Shown: positions 1 to 5,132 of the stretch, piece by piece | Numbering within the stretch: position 1 is the stretch's first letter | Layout of the letters: each line of letters starts with the position of its first letter | Program-made: the position numbers and the translations under genes | The notes under the pieces: model-generated | Databases searched by the model: none | The model's input: only the letters and a program-made list of their open reading frames with translations | Told to the model about the DNA's origin: nothing | DNA from: Gammaproteobacteria bacterium | GTDB lineage: Bacteria > Pseudomonadota > Gammaproteobacteria > UBA5335 > SLRW01 | Assembly: GCA_007134115.1 (NCBI GenBank) | Contig: SLLK01000353.1 | Span: forward strand, 1 to 6,182 | DNA: 6,182 nt | Reading direction: 5' to 3'

Positions 1-393
1 AAACGCGTGGCGCATGAAATCGGCCTGATCATCAAGATACGACCAGCGATAATGCATGGCGTGGCGCAACATCGCCTGGCTGCCGTAGTACTGCACCACA
101 ATCGCTACCACACGTTGCAGCGGTCCCGTCGGGTAAGCGCTGTAAGGCACACCCCCGGCCTCGAAGTGATCAATGATGTCGAGGCTGTCCTGGATGATGT
201 CTCCATCCGCGGTCACCAGCACCGGGATAATACTGCGCCCGATGGCCGGCATGATCTGTCCGGAAAACACCGGATCAGACGGCGGGCGCTCCACATAGCC
301 AATGCCCTGGGTGCGCAGATAACAGCGCGCCACCCCGGTATAGAGGGAGTGGGGTACGCCATAAAGTACGTTGCCGCCGTGGCCGTCAGCCAT
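1..393 (-). CDS. Glutathione S-transferase-like protein, N-terminal part (cut by the window edge)
   Basis: The reading frame runs from an ATG at 393-391 to base 1 without a stop, giving 131 residues; the C-terminus lies outside the window. An AGGAG sits 7 nt before the ATG. Residues 9-78 read as the thioredoxin-like N-terminal domain of the GST family: a first strand NVLYG, then helix 1 (residues 15-30) with Ser16 and Tyr18 as possible thiol-activating residues. IIPVL follows at 55-59, with the Pro57 expected to be the cis-proline, and then QDS at 68-70 before LDIIDHFE, the site that usually holds the glutathione gamma-glutamyl group. From about residue 90 the all-helical C-terminal domain begins. 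Members conjugate or reduce electrophiles with glutathione in the cytosol, but this substrate cannot be told. The gene lies 56 nt downstream of the flavin reductase on the same strand, so co-transcription is plausible. Family assignment is good; subclass is unknown. Confidence 0.82.
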   Translation of the reverse strand, partial: MADGHGGNVLYGVPHSLYTGVARCYLRTQGIGYVERPPSDPVFSGQIMPAIGRSIIPVLVTADGDIIQDSLDIIDHFEAGGVPYSAYPTGPLQRVVAIVVQYYGSQAMLRHAMHYRWSYLDDQADFMRHAF

Positions 394-424
394 GGATTCG
401 CTCCTGTGTTGTTGATCGCCTGAT

Positions 425-441
425 GGCGCCCGCAAGGCGCC
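425..441 (-). other. Short intercistronic hairpin between the flavin reductase and GST genes
   Basis: GGCGCC at 425-430 pairs with GGCGCC at 436-441 around a 5-nt loop, a six-pair GC stem in the 56-nt gap. No T-run follows on the minus strand, so it does not look like an intrinsic terminator. It could be an mRNA-stabilising or processing hairpin, or chance in GC-rich DNA. Confidence 0.25.
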
Positions 442-449
442 CCGGGGGT

Positions 450-1130
450 TCAGGCTTCGGGTTTCGGGGTTCGGGGCGCATTGCGTTGTGACGGATCACG
501 CTTGAAGTCCCTGACCATCTCATGCGGATCAATACGCGCCCGTTGCGCCTGTGCCGCTTCGGCCCACCACACCATCTGCGCCAGCGGCCGGCCGAAATAT
601 GCCTGCCAGCGCCGCGCGTCACCGCCCGACTGCACCGCGCCGTCTTCGTCGAAAACGTCCTGCGCATGCGGCACATGAATCATGGCCGAAACCGGCAGAC
701 AGCCCAGCTCGGCAAGAAAGGTGCGCATCGCCACAGCAGCCCGCATGCCGCCCCACTGCCCGGCAGAATAGGTCACGATGACCCCGGGTTTATACGCAAA
801 CAGGGAACTGCCGAAATGGTTCAGCAGGTTGGCCAGCGCCGGGCTCATGGAGTGATTGTATTCCGGGCTCACCATGATATAGCCGTCGGCGGCTTCAATC
901 TTTTCCGCCAGCGTCTGCAATGGCGCCGGAACCTCGCTCTTCGTATACGCGAAATGCGGCTTGAAGACCGGCCCGAGCTCATAATCCAGTGGATCAATCA
1001 GTCCCACTGTGTGCGTGTCGAAGTGGCGGGCAAAAAACGCTTCACACGCCCGGCTGACCCGCACGCCAAGGCGTGCCGGGGCCGGCGGCGTGCTGTCGCG
1101 TACCGTACCCACAAACATGAGAAATTGCAT
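450..1130 (-). CDS. NADPH-dependent FMN reductase-like flavoprotein (flavodoxin fold)
   Basis: This 226-residue protein looks like the NADPH-dependent FMN reductase family (azoreductase/quinone reductase-like, flavodoxin fold). What is seen: a hydrophobic first strand (FLMFVGTVR, residues 3-11) leading into a phosphate-binding loop rich in Ser/Thr/Pro, then SPEYN at 88-92 followed by a helix (SPALANLLNHF), which is the family's FMN-contacting signature, and GQWGG at 124-128, the second flavin loop. The tail from about 195 is charged and Pro-rich and is probably disordered. Such enzymes move electrons from NAD(P)H through FMN to quinones, azo compounds, metals or free flavin. The frame is open up to 1154, and ATGs occur at 1154, 1151, 1133 and 1130. 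I chose 1130 because GGGGAG lies 6 nt before it (only 3 nt before 1133). It is probably the first gene of an operon with the GST-like gene. Confidence 0.87.
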   Translation of the reverse strand: MQFLMFVGTVRDSTPPAPARLGVRVSRACEAFFARHFDTHTVGLIDPLDYELGPVFKPHFAYTKSEVPAPLQTLAEKIEAADGYIMVSPEYNHSMSPALANLLNHFGSSLFAYKPGVIVTYSAGQWGGMRAAVAMRTFLAELGCLPVSAMIHVPHAQDVFDEDGAVQSGGDARRWQAYFGRPLAQMVWWAEAAQAQRARIDPHEMVRDFKRDPSQRNAPRTPKPEA

Positions 1131-1199
1131 CATCGACTCCCCGCTAAACATCACACCTGACAGCCGGCGGTTGGCGTACCACCCGGGCCCGAACCTGAG

Positions 1200-1295
1200 T
1201 CACCAGGGATCATGCATGGTCATGCCCGGATAGTGAAGCCGGGCGGCAAACAAAAACACCCCGCCGCCCGCAATCAGTGCACCGCGTCGAGCCAT
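1200..1295 (-). CDS. Doubtful 31-aa ORF with one hydrophobic stretch, upstream of the flavin reductase
   Basis: An ATG at 1295-1293 opens 31 codons ending in TGA at 1202-1200. The peptide begins MARRGALIAGGGVFLFAARL and ends HDPW: two arginines, then about 16 mostly hydrophobic residues. The frame stays open upstream through a GTG at 1313. No clear Shine-Dalgarno precedes either start, and GC at third positions is not clearly raised. It lies 69 nt upstream of the flavin reductase on the same strand. It could be a small membrane peptide, the remnant of a longer gene, or chance. I do not recognise a family. Confidence 0.15.
   Translation of the reverse strand: MARRGALIAGGGVFLFAARLHYPGMTMHDPW
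1240..1270. other. GC-rich hairpin in the divergent intergenic region
   Basis: CGGGCGGC at 1240-1247 is perfectly complementary to GCCGCCCG at 1263-1270, eight pairs around a 15-nt A/C-rich loop (1248-1262). Neither strand has a T-run after the stem, so it is not a standard terminator. It lies between two divergent genes and inside the doubtful small ORF. Function is unknown. Confidence 0.4.
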
Positions 1296-1402
1296 CCGGC
1301 TGTCTTTATCCACACCCGGCCGGCCTGCGCGGCAGTTCGCGAAAGTGCTAAGGTAGGCGGCGCCGACCGCCCGCTACCAGATACGCAGGACAACATCACG
1401 TC

Positions 1403-2551
1403 ATGGACATGAGCACTTTCGGGGACTTCCGCGACCTCGTCGTCGAGGTATGGCGCGATGGTGTATTCGGCATTGCAATTGCCGAGTCACTGGTGGCATT
1501 GCTGATTTTTTCCCTCTTCCTGCTGGCCAGAAACGTGCTCACACGCCTGGTATTCAGGCTGGTCCGCCGCGCCACCCAACGCACCCAAACCGATATCGAC
1601 GAGCATGTACTCAACGCCCTGCGCGATCCGATCCGCTTTATTCCCATCGTCATGGGGATCTTTTTCGCCACCAACAGCCTCGATGTAGGCGAGGACACCG
1701 CCGCCTTCTTCTACAACCTCAACCGCTCACTGATTGCTTTTACCCTGTTCTGGGGTCTGTACCGCCTGACCACGCCGGTGGGCGAGGTGTTGATGAGGAC
1801 CAGCCGGTTTCTCACCGACGCCATGGTGGGCTGGGTGATCAAGGCGGCCAAGGCGTTGTTCGTGGTGCTGGGTGCCGCCACCATCCTCGAGCTGTGGGGC
1901 ATTGCCGTGGGTCCCATCGTCGCCGGCCTTGGCCTGTTCGGCGTCGCCGTTGCGCTGGGTGCCCAGGATCTGTTCAAGAACCTGATTGCCGGTCTGTTCG
2001 TGATCGGCGAGCGTCGCTTTAATGTCGGCGAATGGATCAACGTGGAAGGCGTGGTCGAAGGCACCGTCCTGGAAATCGGCTTTCGCACCACCACCATCAG
2101 GCGTTTCGACCGGGCGCCGGTGTATGTGCCCAACTCAAAGCTTTCGGACAATGCGGTCACCAACTTCACGCGCATGAGTCATCGCCGGATCCGCTGGATT
2201 ATCGGCGTTGAGTACCGCACCACCATCGATCAGCTACGCCAGATTCGCGACGGGATCGAGCGCTATATCCTGGATAACGAAGCGTTTGCCAGCCCCTCTG
2301 AAGTGGCCACATTCGTGCGTATTGACGCTTTTTCCGACAGCTCCATCGACATCCTGCTGTATTGCTTCACCCACACCACAAACTGGGGCGAATGGCTGGA
2401 AATCAAGGAACGCCTCGCCTATGAGGTCAAGCGCGTGGTCACCGAGGCCGGCACCGGCTTTGCGTTCCCCAGCCGTTCGCTGTATCTGGAAACCCTGCCG
2501 GATGCCCCGGAAGTATTCCCGCTGCAGCAGGGCACGGCAAAAAAGGAATGA
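1403..2551 (+). CDS. MscS-family mechanosensitive ion channel
   Basis: This 382-residue inner-membrane protein is a small-conductance mechanosensitive channel of the MscS family, which opens under membrane tension to release solutes after osmotic downshock. Hydrophobic segments lie near 23-43, 78-90, 108-124 and 146-168. They are followed by the pore helix at about 169-201 with the family's Gly/Ala pattern (GLGLFGVAVALGAQ) and the KNLIAG turn. Residues 205-256 (FNVGEWINV, then YVPNSKLSDNAVTNF) form the MscS beta domain, and 260-360 the alpha/beta cytoplasmic cage. It is longer than E. coli MscS (286 aa) because of extra N-terminal helices. AGGA lies 12 nt before the ATG at 1403, a long spacing; ATG 1409 is an alternative but is further still from it. 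It stands alone on this strand and ends 33 nt from the convergent GFA-like gene. No clear terminator is visible in that gap. Confidence 0.95.
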   Translation: MDMSTFGDFRDLVVEVWRDGVFGIAIAESLVALLIFSLFLLARNVLTRLVFRLVRRATQRTQTDIDEHVLNALRDPIRFIPIVMGIFFATNSLDVGEDTAAFFYNLNRSLIAFTLFWGLYRLTTPVGEVLMRTSRFLTDAMVGWVIKAAKALFVVLGAATILELWGIAVGPIVAGLGLFGVAVALGAQDLFKNLIAGLFVIGERRFNVGEWINVEGVVEGTVLEIGFRTTTIRRFDRAPVYVPNSKLSDNAVTNFTRMSHRRIRWIIGVEYRTTIDQLRQIRDGIERYILDNEAFASPSEVATFVRIDAFSDSSIDILLYCFTHTTNWGEWLEIKERLAYEVKRVVTEAGTGFAFPSRSLYLETLPDAPEVFPLQQGTAKKE

Positions 2552-2584
2552 CCGGGCCTGACCGGCAAGTCGGGAGATCACTTC

Positions 2585-3091
2585 TCAGGTAGCGTGACGG
2601 TGCCGCAACATCGCCCCCAGCAGGCGGCGTGAAAATGCCAGTTGACTGCGCCAGTAACCGCGATAGCGAGGCAGTTCATCCACAATATCCGCGACCCGGC
2701 TATCGTAGAAAATATGCAGCGCGGGCGCCGGCACCAGCGCGGCATCCCCGATGTTGGCACTGGGCACGATCACCAGTTCGCCGACCAGCGGCAGGCGCAT
2801 GAATTCAATGGCCGGTCGCTGACATGCGCGACACTTGCCCCTTTGAGCAGCCGGCGGGCGACGCCAGACACTCAAATCAAGGGACTCCCCGGTCGGCGGA
2901 CTTACGTCGCGACGGCGAAACAGTGTGATGTCAGCGTACGGGCTGCGATTCAACGCCTGCCACAGGGTGCAATGACAGAATGCGCGCATCAGCGGCGCAC
3001 CGTGCACCGTGAACCGCGTGTCCCCGCAAGGACACTGACAATTGGGCACCGCGCCCGCTCCGGCCGTACTGGTGTGGTTTTTGGTGTTCAG
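2585..3091 (-). CDS. GFA/CENP-V-type zinc-binding protein (probable CTG start)
   Basis: Residues 18-131 of this 168-residue protein match the GFA (glutathione-dependent formaldehyde-activating enzyme / CENP-V) fold. Cys18, Cys20 and Cys22 open the domain (NCQCPCGDTRF), CHC is at 39-41, and a second pair, Cys87 and Cys90, lies in KCRAC before a hydrophobic block. Family members bind two zincs, and some act on S-hydroxymethyl-glutathione; most are uncharacterised, so formaldehyde chemistry should not be assumed. Position 44 is Trp (codon TGG) where CHCxxC members carry the next zinc cysteine. The frame is open to 3214, but the extra 41 residues look non-coding, and the TTG at 3214 and ATG at 3169 lack a properly placed Shine-Dalgarno. 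An AGGAG at 3105-3101 lies 9 nt before an in-frame CTG at 3091, which I take as the start. The C-terminal tail (141-168) is basic and helical. The gene is convergent with the MscS gene. Confidence 0.8.
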   Translation of the reverse strand: MNTKNHTSTAGAGAVPNCQCPCGDTRFTVHGAPLMRAFCHCTLWQALNRSPYADITLFRRRDVSPPTGESLDLSVWRRPPAAQRGKCRACQRPAIEFMRLPLVGELVIVPSANIGDAALVPAPALHIFYDSRVADIVDELPRYRGYWRSQLAFSRRLLGAMLRHRHAT

Positions 3092-3415
3092 CTTTGACCG
3101 CTCCTGACAAGCATGGACACAGAATAAAGGCGGTCGACGACACGCGAACGTCAAACTGGACCAAAACATGGTCGGCACAGGCTCAAAAAAAAGATCGTGA
3201 TGGGCGGTCCGCAACCTTCTGATAAAACACGGTTATACGCATTCACCCGGCGTTTCGATCAGAGGCGTAAAGACACCGCCGGCATCGGCGAGATGAGCCC
3301 GTCATAACGGCTTCTGCGCCAGCACATCGTTTGTCCATGGAGCCGCTGTTTGCCCCTGCAACGCGCCCTCCTGGCACAGACTCCGGAAACAGGGTTGCCC
3401 CTGCGGGCTGCGTTC
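3092..3415. other. Gene-free stretch between the GFA-like and metallopeptidase genes
   Basis: No convincing gene is seen here on either strand. It holds the AGGAG site of the GFA-like gene (3101-3105), a run of eight A at 3185-3192 (T on the minus strand) without a GC stem beside it, a weak hairpin just after the metallopeptidase gene, and a 10-bp direct repeat TTGCCCCTGC at 3350-3359 and 3395-3404. On the minus strand TATAAC (3237-3232) could be a -10 box for the GFA-like gene, but no matching -35 box was found. Confidence 0.5.
3386..3403 (-). terminator. Weak terminator-like hairpin after the metallopeptidase gene
   Basis: On the minus strand, CAGGG pairs with CCCTG (3403-3399 and 3394-3390) around a 4-nt GCAA loop, followed by GTTTC. 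It starts 12 nt past the metallopeptidase stop codon, the right place for an intrinsic terminator. The stem has only five pairs and the T-run is three bases, so efficiency would be low. Confidence 0.3.
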
Positions 3416-4381
3416 TCAGAGCCCCTGCGCACCGCGTCGCAACCAGTCATGTACAAATGCCAGCTTGTGCCGGGCGTGGTCCGACAGCACGAACGGATAC
3501 AGGTCCGATAAACCCATGGAACGATTCACGTGATTGATGCCCACAGTGAGCGTGGCCGCAACGTGAATCAGCCGCTCGGGGTCCGGCTCTGAGTAAGGAT
3601 CCCAGCCGGCGCCGGGTATCTGCGGTGATGACAGACCTGTGGCCACGAAACTGTCGGCGATATCGGTCAGATGCAACAGGTGCGACGCGGTTTCCGCCCA
3701 GTCCTCGTGAGGATGCGCGGAGGCGTAACTGGTCAGGTAATACTGTTTCCACTCCGCCGGCGGGCCGTGCTCGTAGTGATGCTGAAGCGCCCCCGGGTAA
3801 TCAATCCGCTCGTCGCCGAACATGGCGCGGAAGGCATCGAGAAAATCCTCGCGCAGACTCAACCGCCACCAGAGCATATGGGCAATCTCGTGGCGCATGT
3901 GACCGATCATGGTGCGATAGGGCTCATCCAGCGCCTGGCGGCGGGTGGTCACCAGCACCGGGTCCCCCTCCGCCACACTGATGGTCACCACGCCTTCAGC
4001 GTGCCCCATCGGTACCGGGGTCGGGCCTTCCGCAAGCAAATGAAATGTCGGCGGCGCGCCCGGATCTTCCGGGCGGAACCAGTGCCAGCGGCCGAGATTA
4101 TCCAGCACCCAGCGCTTGGCGGCTTCAGTCTGCGCCCAGTTGGGAATCGCGTCGGGAATTGAAGGATCGGGCGCCAGCGCCGTCATCGCACAGGAGCGGC
4201 AGAATTCCCCCTCTTGGGGTGCAATCCAGTTGCACCCGATTCTCTCGCGATTGGCGCAGAACGGCGGCATCGGCAGGAAAGCCCGCGCCTGGGGGTCGTA
4301 GGCAACAGGCATACCGTCGGCGGTGGCGAGGTTGTCGAACCAGAGAGTGCCGGCACCTACCGGATTGGCAAAAACACGCAT
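3416..4381 (-). CDS. Putative zinc metallopeptidase (Peptidase_Mx-type, HExxH)
   Basis: This 321-residue protein resembles the putative zinc-binding metallopeptidase family (Pfam Peptidase_Mx). No signal peptide or membrane helix is seen, so it is probably cytosolic. Order of parts: an N-terminal ribbon-like segment (1-30) ending AYDP; a zinc ribbon with Cys42, Cys50, Cys61 and Cys64 (FCANRERIGCNWI, then FCRSC); a helical stretch with EAAKRW; and the catalytic helix with HEIAH at 164-168, where two His would bind zinc and Glu165 activate water. Then come the conserved FGDERIDYPGALQHHY and HPHEDWAETASHLLHL (223-238), which likely supplies the third ligand. In the relatives I recall, the first segment is also a four-Cys ribbon; here all of those cysteines are missing. 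The substrate is unknown. The ATG at 4381 has GGAG 8 nt upstream. It appears monocistronic. Confidence 0.88.
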   Translation of the reverse strand: MRVFANPVGAGTLWFDNLATADGMPVAYDPQARAFLPMPPFCANRERIGCNWIAPQEGEFCRSCAMTALAPDPSIPDAIPNWAQTEAAKRWVLDNLGRWHWFRPEDPGAPPTFHLLAEGPTPVPMGHAEGVVTISVAEGDPVLVTTRRQALDEPYRTMIGHMRHEIAHMLWWRLSLREDFLDAFRAMFGDERIDYPGALQHHYEHGPPAEWKQYYLTSYASAHPHEDWAETASHLLHLTDIADSFVATGLSSPQIPGAGWDPYSEPDPERLIHVAATLTVGINHVNRSMGLSDLYPFVLSDHARHKLAFVHDWLRRGAQGL

Positions 4382-4491
4382 CAGGGGTACTCCGGAAAAG
4401 AACGTTACCTGCCATCATGCGCGCCGTGGCAGCCTGGCTACAAGGGGCTTTTTCTCGGCTGCTCGCGGGATGTGCCCGCCAGGGGCACGTT

Positions 4492-4504
4492 TAGGGAACC
4501 GCTG
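4492..4504 (+). repeat. 13-bp direct repeat, left copy
   Basis: TAGGGAACCGCTG here is identical to 6063-6075. Similarity continues past the 13 bp: both copies carry TC, AT, CGTC and then CAGGG at nearly the same offsets (CAGGG 30 and 29 nt from the start). These look like two diverged copies of a repeat of about 35 bp. This copy forms the left end of the palindromic element. Confidence 0.75.
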
Positions 4505-4521
4505 GTCTATTCGTCGCGTCT

Positions 4522-4622
4522 CAGGGCTTTGCCGGAAAATCAGCATCAAGGCGCGACTTTGAAAGCGTATCGAGATGCGGTCAAAAGTCGCAACGCCGGG
4601 GCTGATCTTCTGGAGAGGCCTG
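4522..4622. repeat. Long imperfect palindrome, about 100 bp
   Basis: Four blocks pair in register: 4522-4530 with 4614-4622 (one mismatch, one G-U); 4532-4544 with 4601-4613 (one mismatch, one G-U); 4550-4552 with 4595-4597; and GCGACTTT 4553-4560 with AAAGTCGC 4584-4591. Small internal loops separate the blocks, and the central loop is 23 nt. As RNA or single-stranded DNA this would fold into one long hairpin. It lies upstream of the HU-like operon, between it and the leftward metallopeptidase gene. Confidence 0.8.
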
Positions 4623-4697
4623 GAAGGGCAGACTCCCGGGTGGCGGGTTCCCGGCCTCCCGCTCCGCCTCCACCCTCGGTATGTCCGGCAACGCACA

Positions 4698-4720
4698 GAC
4701 GTTTGGTCACGAAATACGTC
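4698..4720. promoter_or_regulatory. Operator-like dyad upstream of the HU-like operon
   Basis: GACGT at 4698-4702 is mirrored by ACGTC at 4716-4720. Inside it, TTTGGTCACGAAA (4702-4714) is itself a dyad of form TTTnGTnACnAAA. The two symmetry centres differ by about half a base to one base. Such nested dyads are typical of repressor sites. It is 92 nt before the first start codon. The bound factor is unknown, and it might belong to the adjacent repeat instead. Confidence 0.3.
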
Positions 4721-4737
4721 AATGTAAGCCGTGAAAG

Positions 4738-4769
4738 AAGAGGAAGCGCCACCTGACTCGTCGCCTCTT
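4738..4769 (+). other. Possible leader stem-loop of the HU-like operon
   Basis: AAGAGG (4738-4743) pairs with CCTCTT (4764-4769) across a 20-nt loop and is followed by TGTC. If transcription starts upstream, it would form in the 5' leader, about 40 nt before the first start codon. The T-run is too short for a confident terminator or attenuator. Confidence 0.2.
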
Positions 4770-4811
4770 TGTCTGTCAGTTCAGGTTAATCAACGCCTAA
4801 TGGTGCGCCGC

Positions 4812-5132
4812 ATGAACCAGACCGAGCTTATCGCACAAATCGCAGATGAATTGCAGATTTCCAGGACGCATTCGCAGCAATTATTGCGGGCGACATTGCG
4901 GGAAATTCGCGACCTGCTCGTTAATGGAGAGGCGGTTAGCATTCCCCAATGGGGCACTTTTGATACGGCGACACACGAACCGTGGCGTGGCTTTCTGCCC
5001 TCGGGTTTCCTGCCACTGGGTCAGGGCTACGCCATCTTTCCCAAACGGCGTGTCCCCGTTTTTCGTACCGGGAAGCAGCTACACGACGGCGTTTATGAAA
5101 TTGATGACATTGATGAGCGAGCCCTGGCATGA
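4812..5132 (+). CDS. Small atypical HU/IHF-like DNA-binding protein
   Basis: This 106-residue protein has the HU/IHF layout. MNQTELIAQIADEL with the helical pair runs to about residue 37, then VSIPQWGTF (42-50) stands where HU has its GFGTF strand turn. A beta-arm follows (about 54-77), and then FPKRRVPVFRTGKQLHDGV (76-94), a close match to the HU C-terminal signature. The arm is unusual: the RNPQTGE tip with the intercalating proline is replaced by a hydrophobic stretch with the near-duplicate FLPSGFLPLG (61-70). The tail EIDDIDERA is acidic. The frame is open back to a GTG at 4731 with an ATG at 4800. I chose ATG 4812 because it gives the usual HU N-terminus; only a weak GGTG lies 6 nt before it. 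Its stop overlaps the next start (ATGA, 5129-5132). It may dimerise with the HU-like domain of that neighbour; this is inferred. Confidence 0.85.
   Translation: MNQTELIAQIADELQISRTHSQQLLRATLREIRDLLVNGEAVSIPQWGTFDTATHEPWRGFLPSGFLPLGQGYAIFPKRRVPVFRTGKQLHDGVYEIDDIDERALA

Larger units (their letters stand above)
4492..4655. mobile_element. MITE-like palindromic repeat element (candidate)
   Basis: The stretch begins with TAGGGAACCGCTG (4492-4504), and near its far side carries GGCGGGTTCCCGG (4642-4654), an imperfect inverted copy sharing GGGAACC(C)GC. Between them lies a long imperfect palindrome (4522-4622). It has no coding capacity. Terminal inverted repeats around a non-coding, structured core of about 160 bp is the layout of a MITE or similar non-autonomous repeat. 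No target-site duplication was identified, and no transposase is in the window. Boundaries are uncertain. Confidence 0.4.
4382..4811. other. Gene-free region with repeats ahead of the HU-like operon
   Basis: There is no convincing gene across about 430 nt. It contains overlapping, mutually exclusive GC hairpins (4465-4479 and 4472-4488), the MITE-like palindromic element (4492-4655), a C-rich stretch (4650-4678), an operator-like dyad (4698-4720), and a leader stem AAGAGG/CCTCTT (4738-4743 with 4764-4769). Promoters for the metallopeptidase (leftward) and HU-like operon (rightward) must lie here, but no good -35/-10 pair was found by eye. Confidence 0.6.

Noticed and set aside
522..1160. A 212-codon plus-strand open frame opposite the flavin reductase
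   Set aside because: It is antisense to a gene with clear family motifs; its translation is Arg/His-rich without recognisable domains, typical of a shadow frame in GC-rich DNA.
1711..2175. A 154-codon minus-strand open frame inside the MscS gene
   Set aside because: It is fully opposite a strong MscS coding region and has low-complexity composition with no motif.
2552..2584. Bidirectional terminator between the convergent MscS and GFA-like genes
   Set aside because: Only a 4-bp CCGG stem is present, and there is no T-run on either strand.
3185..3192. Run of eight A (T on the minus strand) as an intrinsic terminator
   Set aside because: No adjacent GC-rich stem was found on the side needed, and no gene ends there.
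3341..3430. Short GCCCCTGC repeats as a CRISPR-like or iteron array
   Set aside because: Only two 10-bp copies plus a partial one are present, with uneven spacing (45 and about 24 nt); too short for either.
3671..4162. A 163-codon plus-strand open frame opposite the metallopeptidase
   Set aside because: The minus-strand protein has the HExxH helix and a zinc ribbon; the plus frame is its mirror and shows no domain.
4214..4756. A 180-codon plus-strand open frame running through the repeat region
   Set aside because: It starts inside the metallopeptidase gene on the other strand, crosses the palindrome and ends with Arg/Pro/Ser-rich sequence; there is no start site or family signal.
4731..4811. 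N-terminal extension of the small HU-like protein from GTG 4731 or ATG 4800
   Set aside because: The added residues are unlike HU, while ATG 4812 gives the standard HU beginning; the Shine-Dalgarno evidence is weak for all three.
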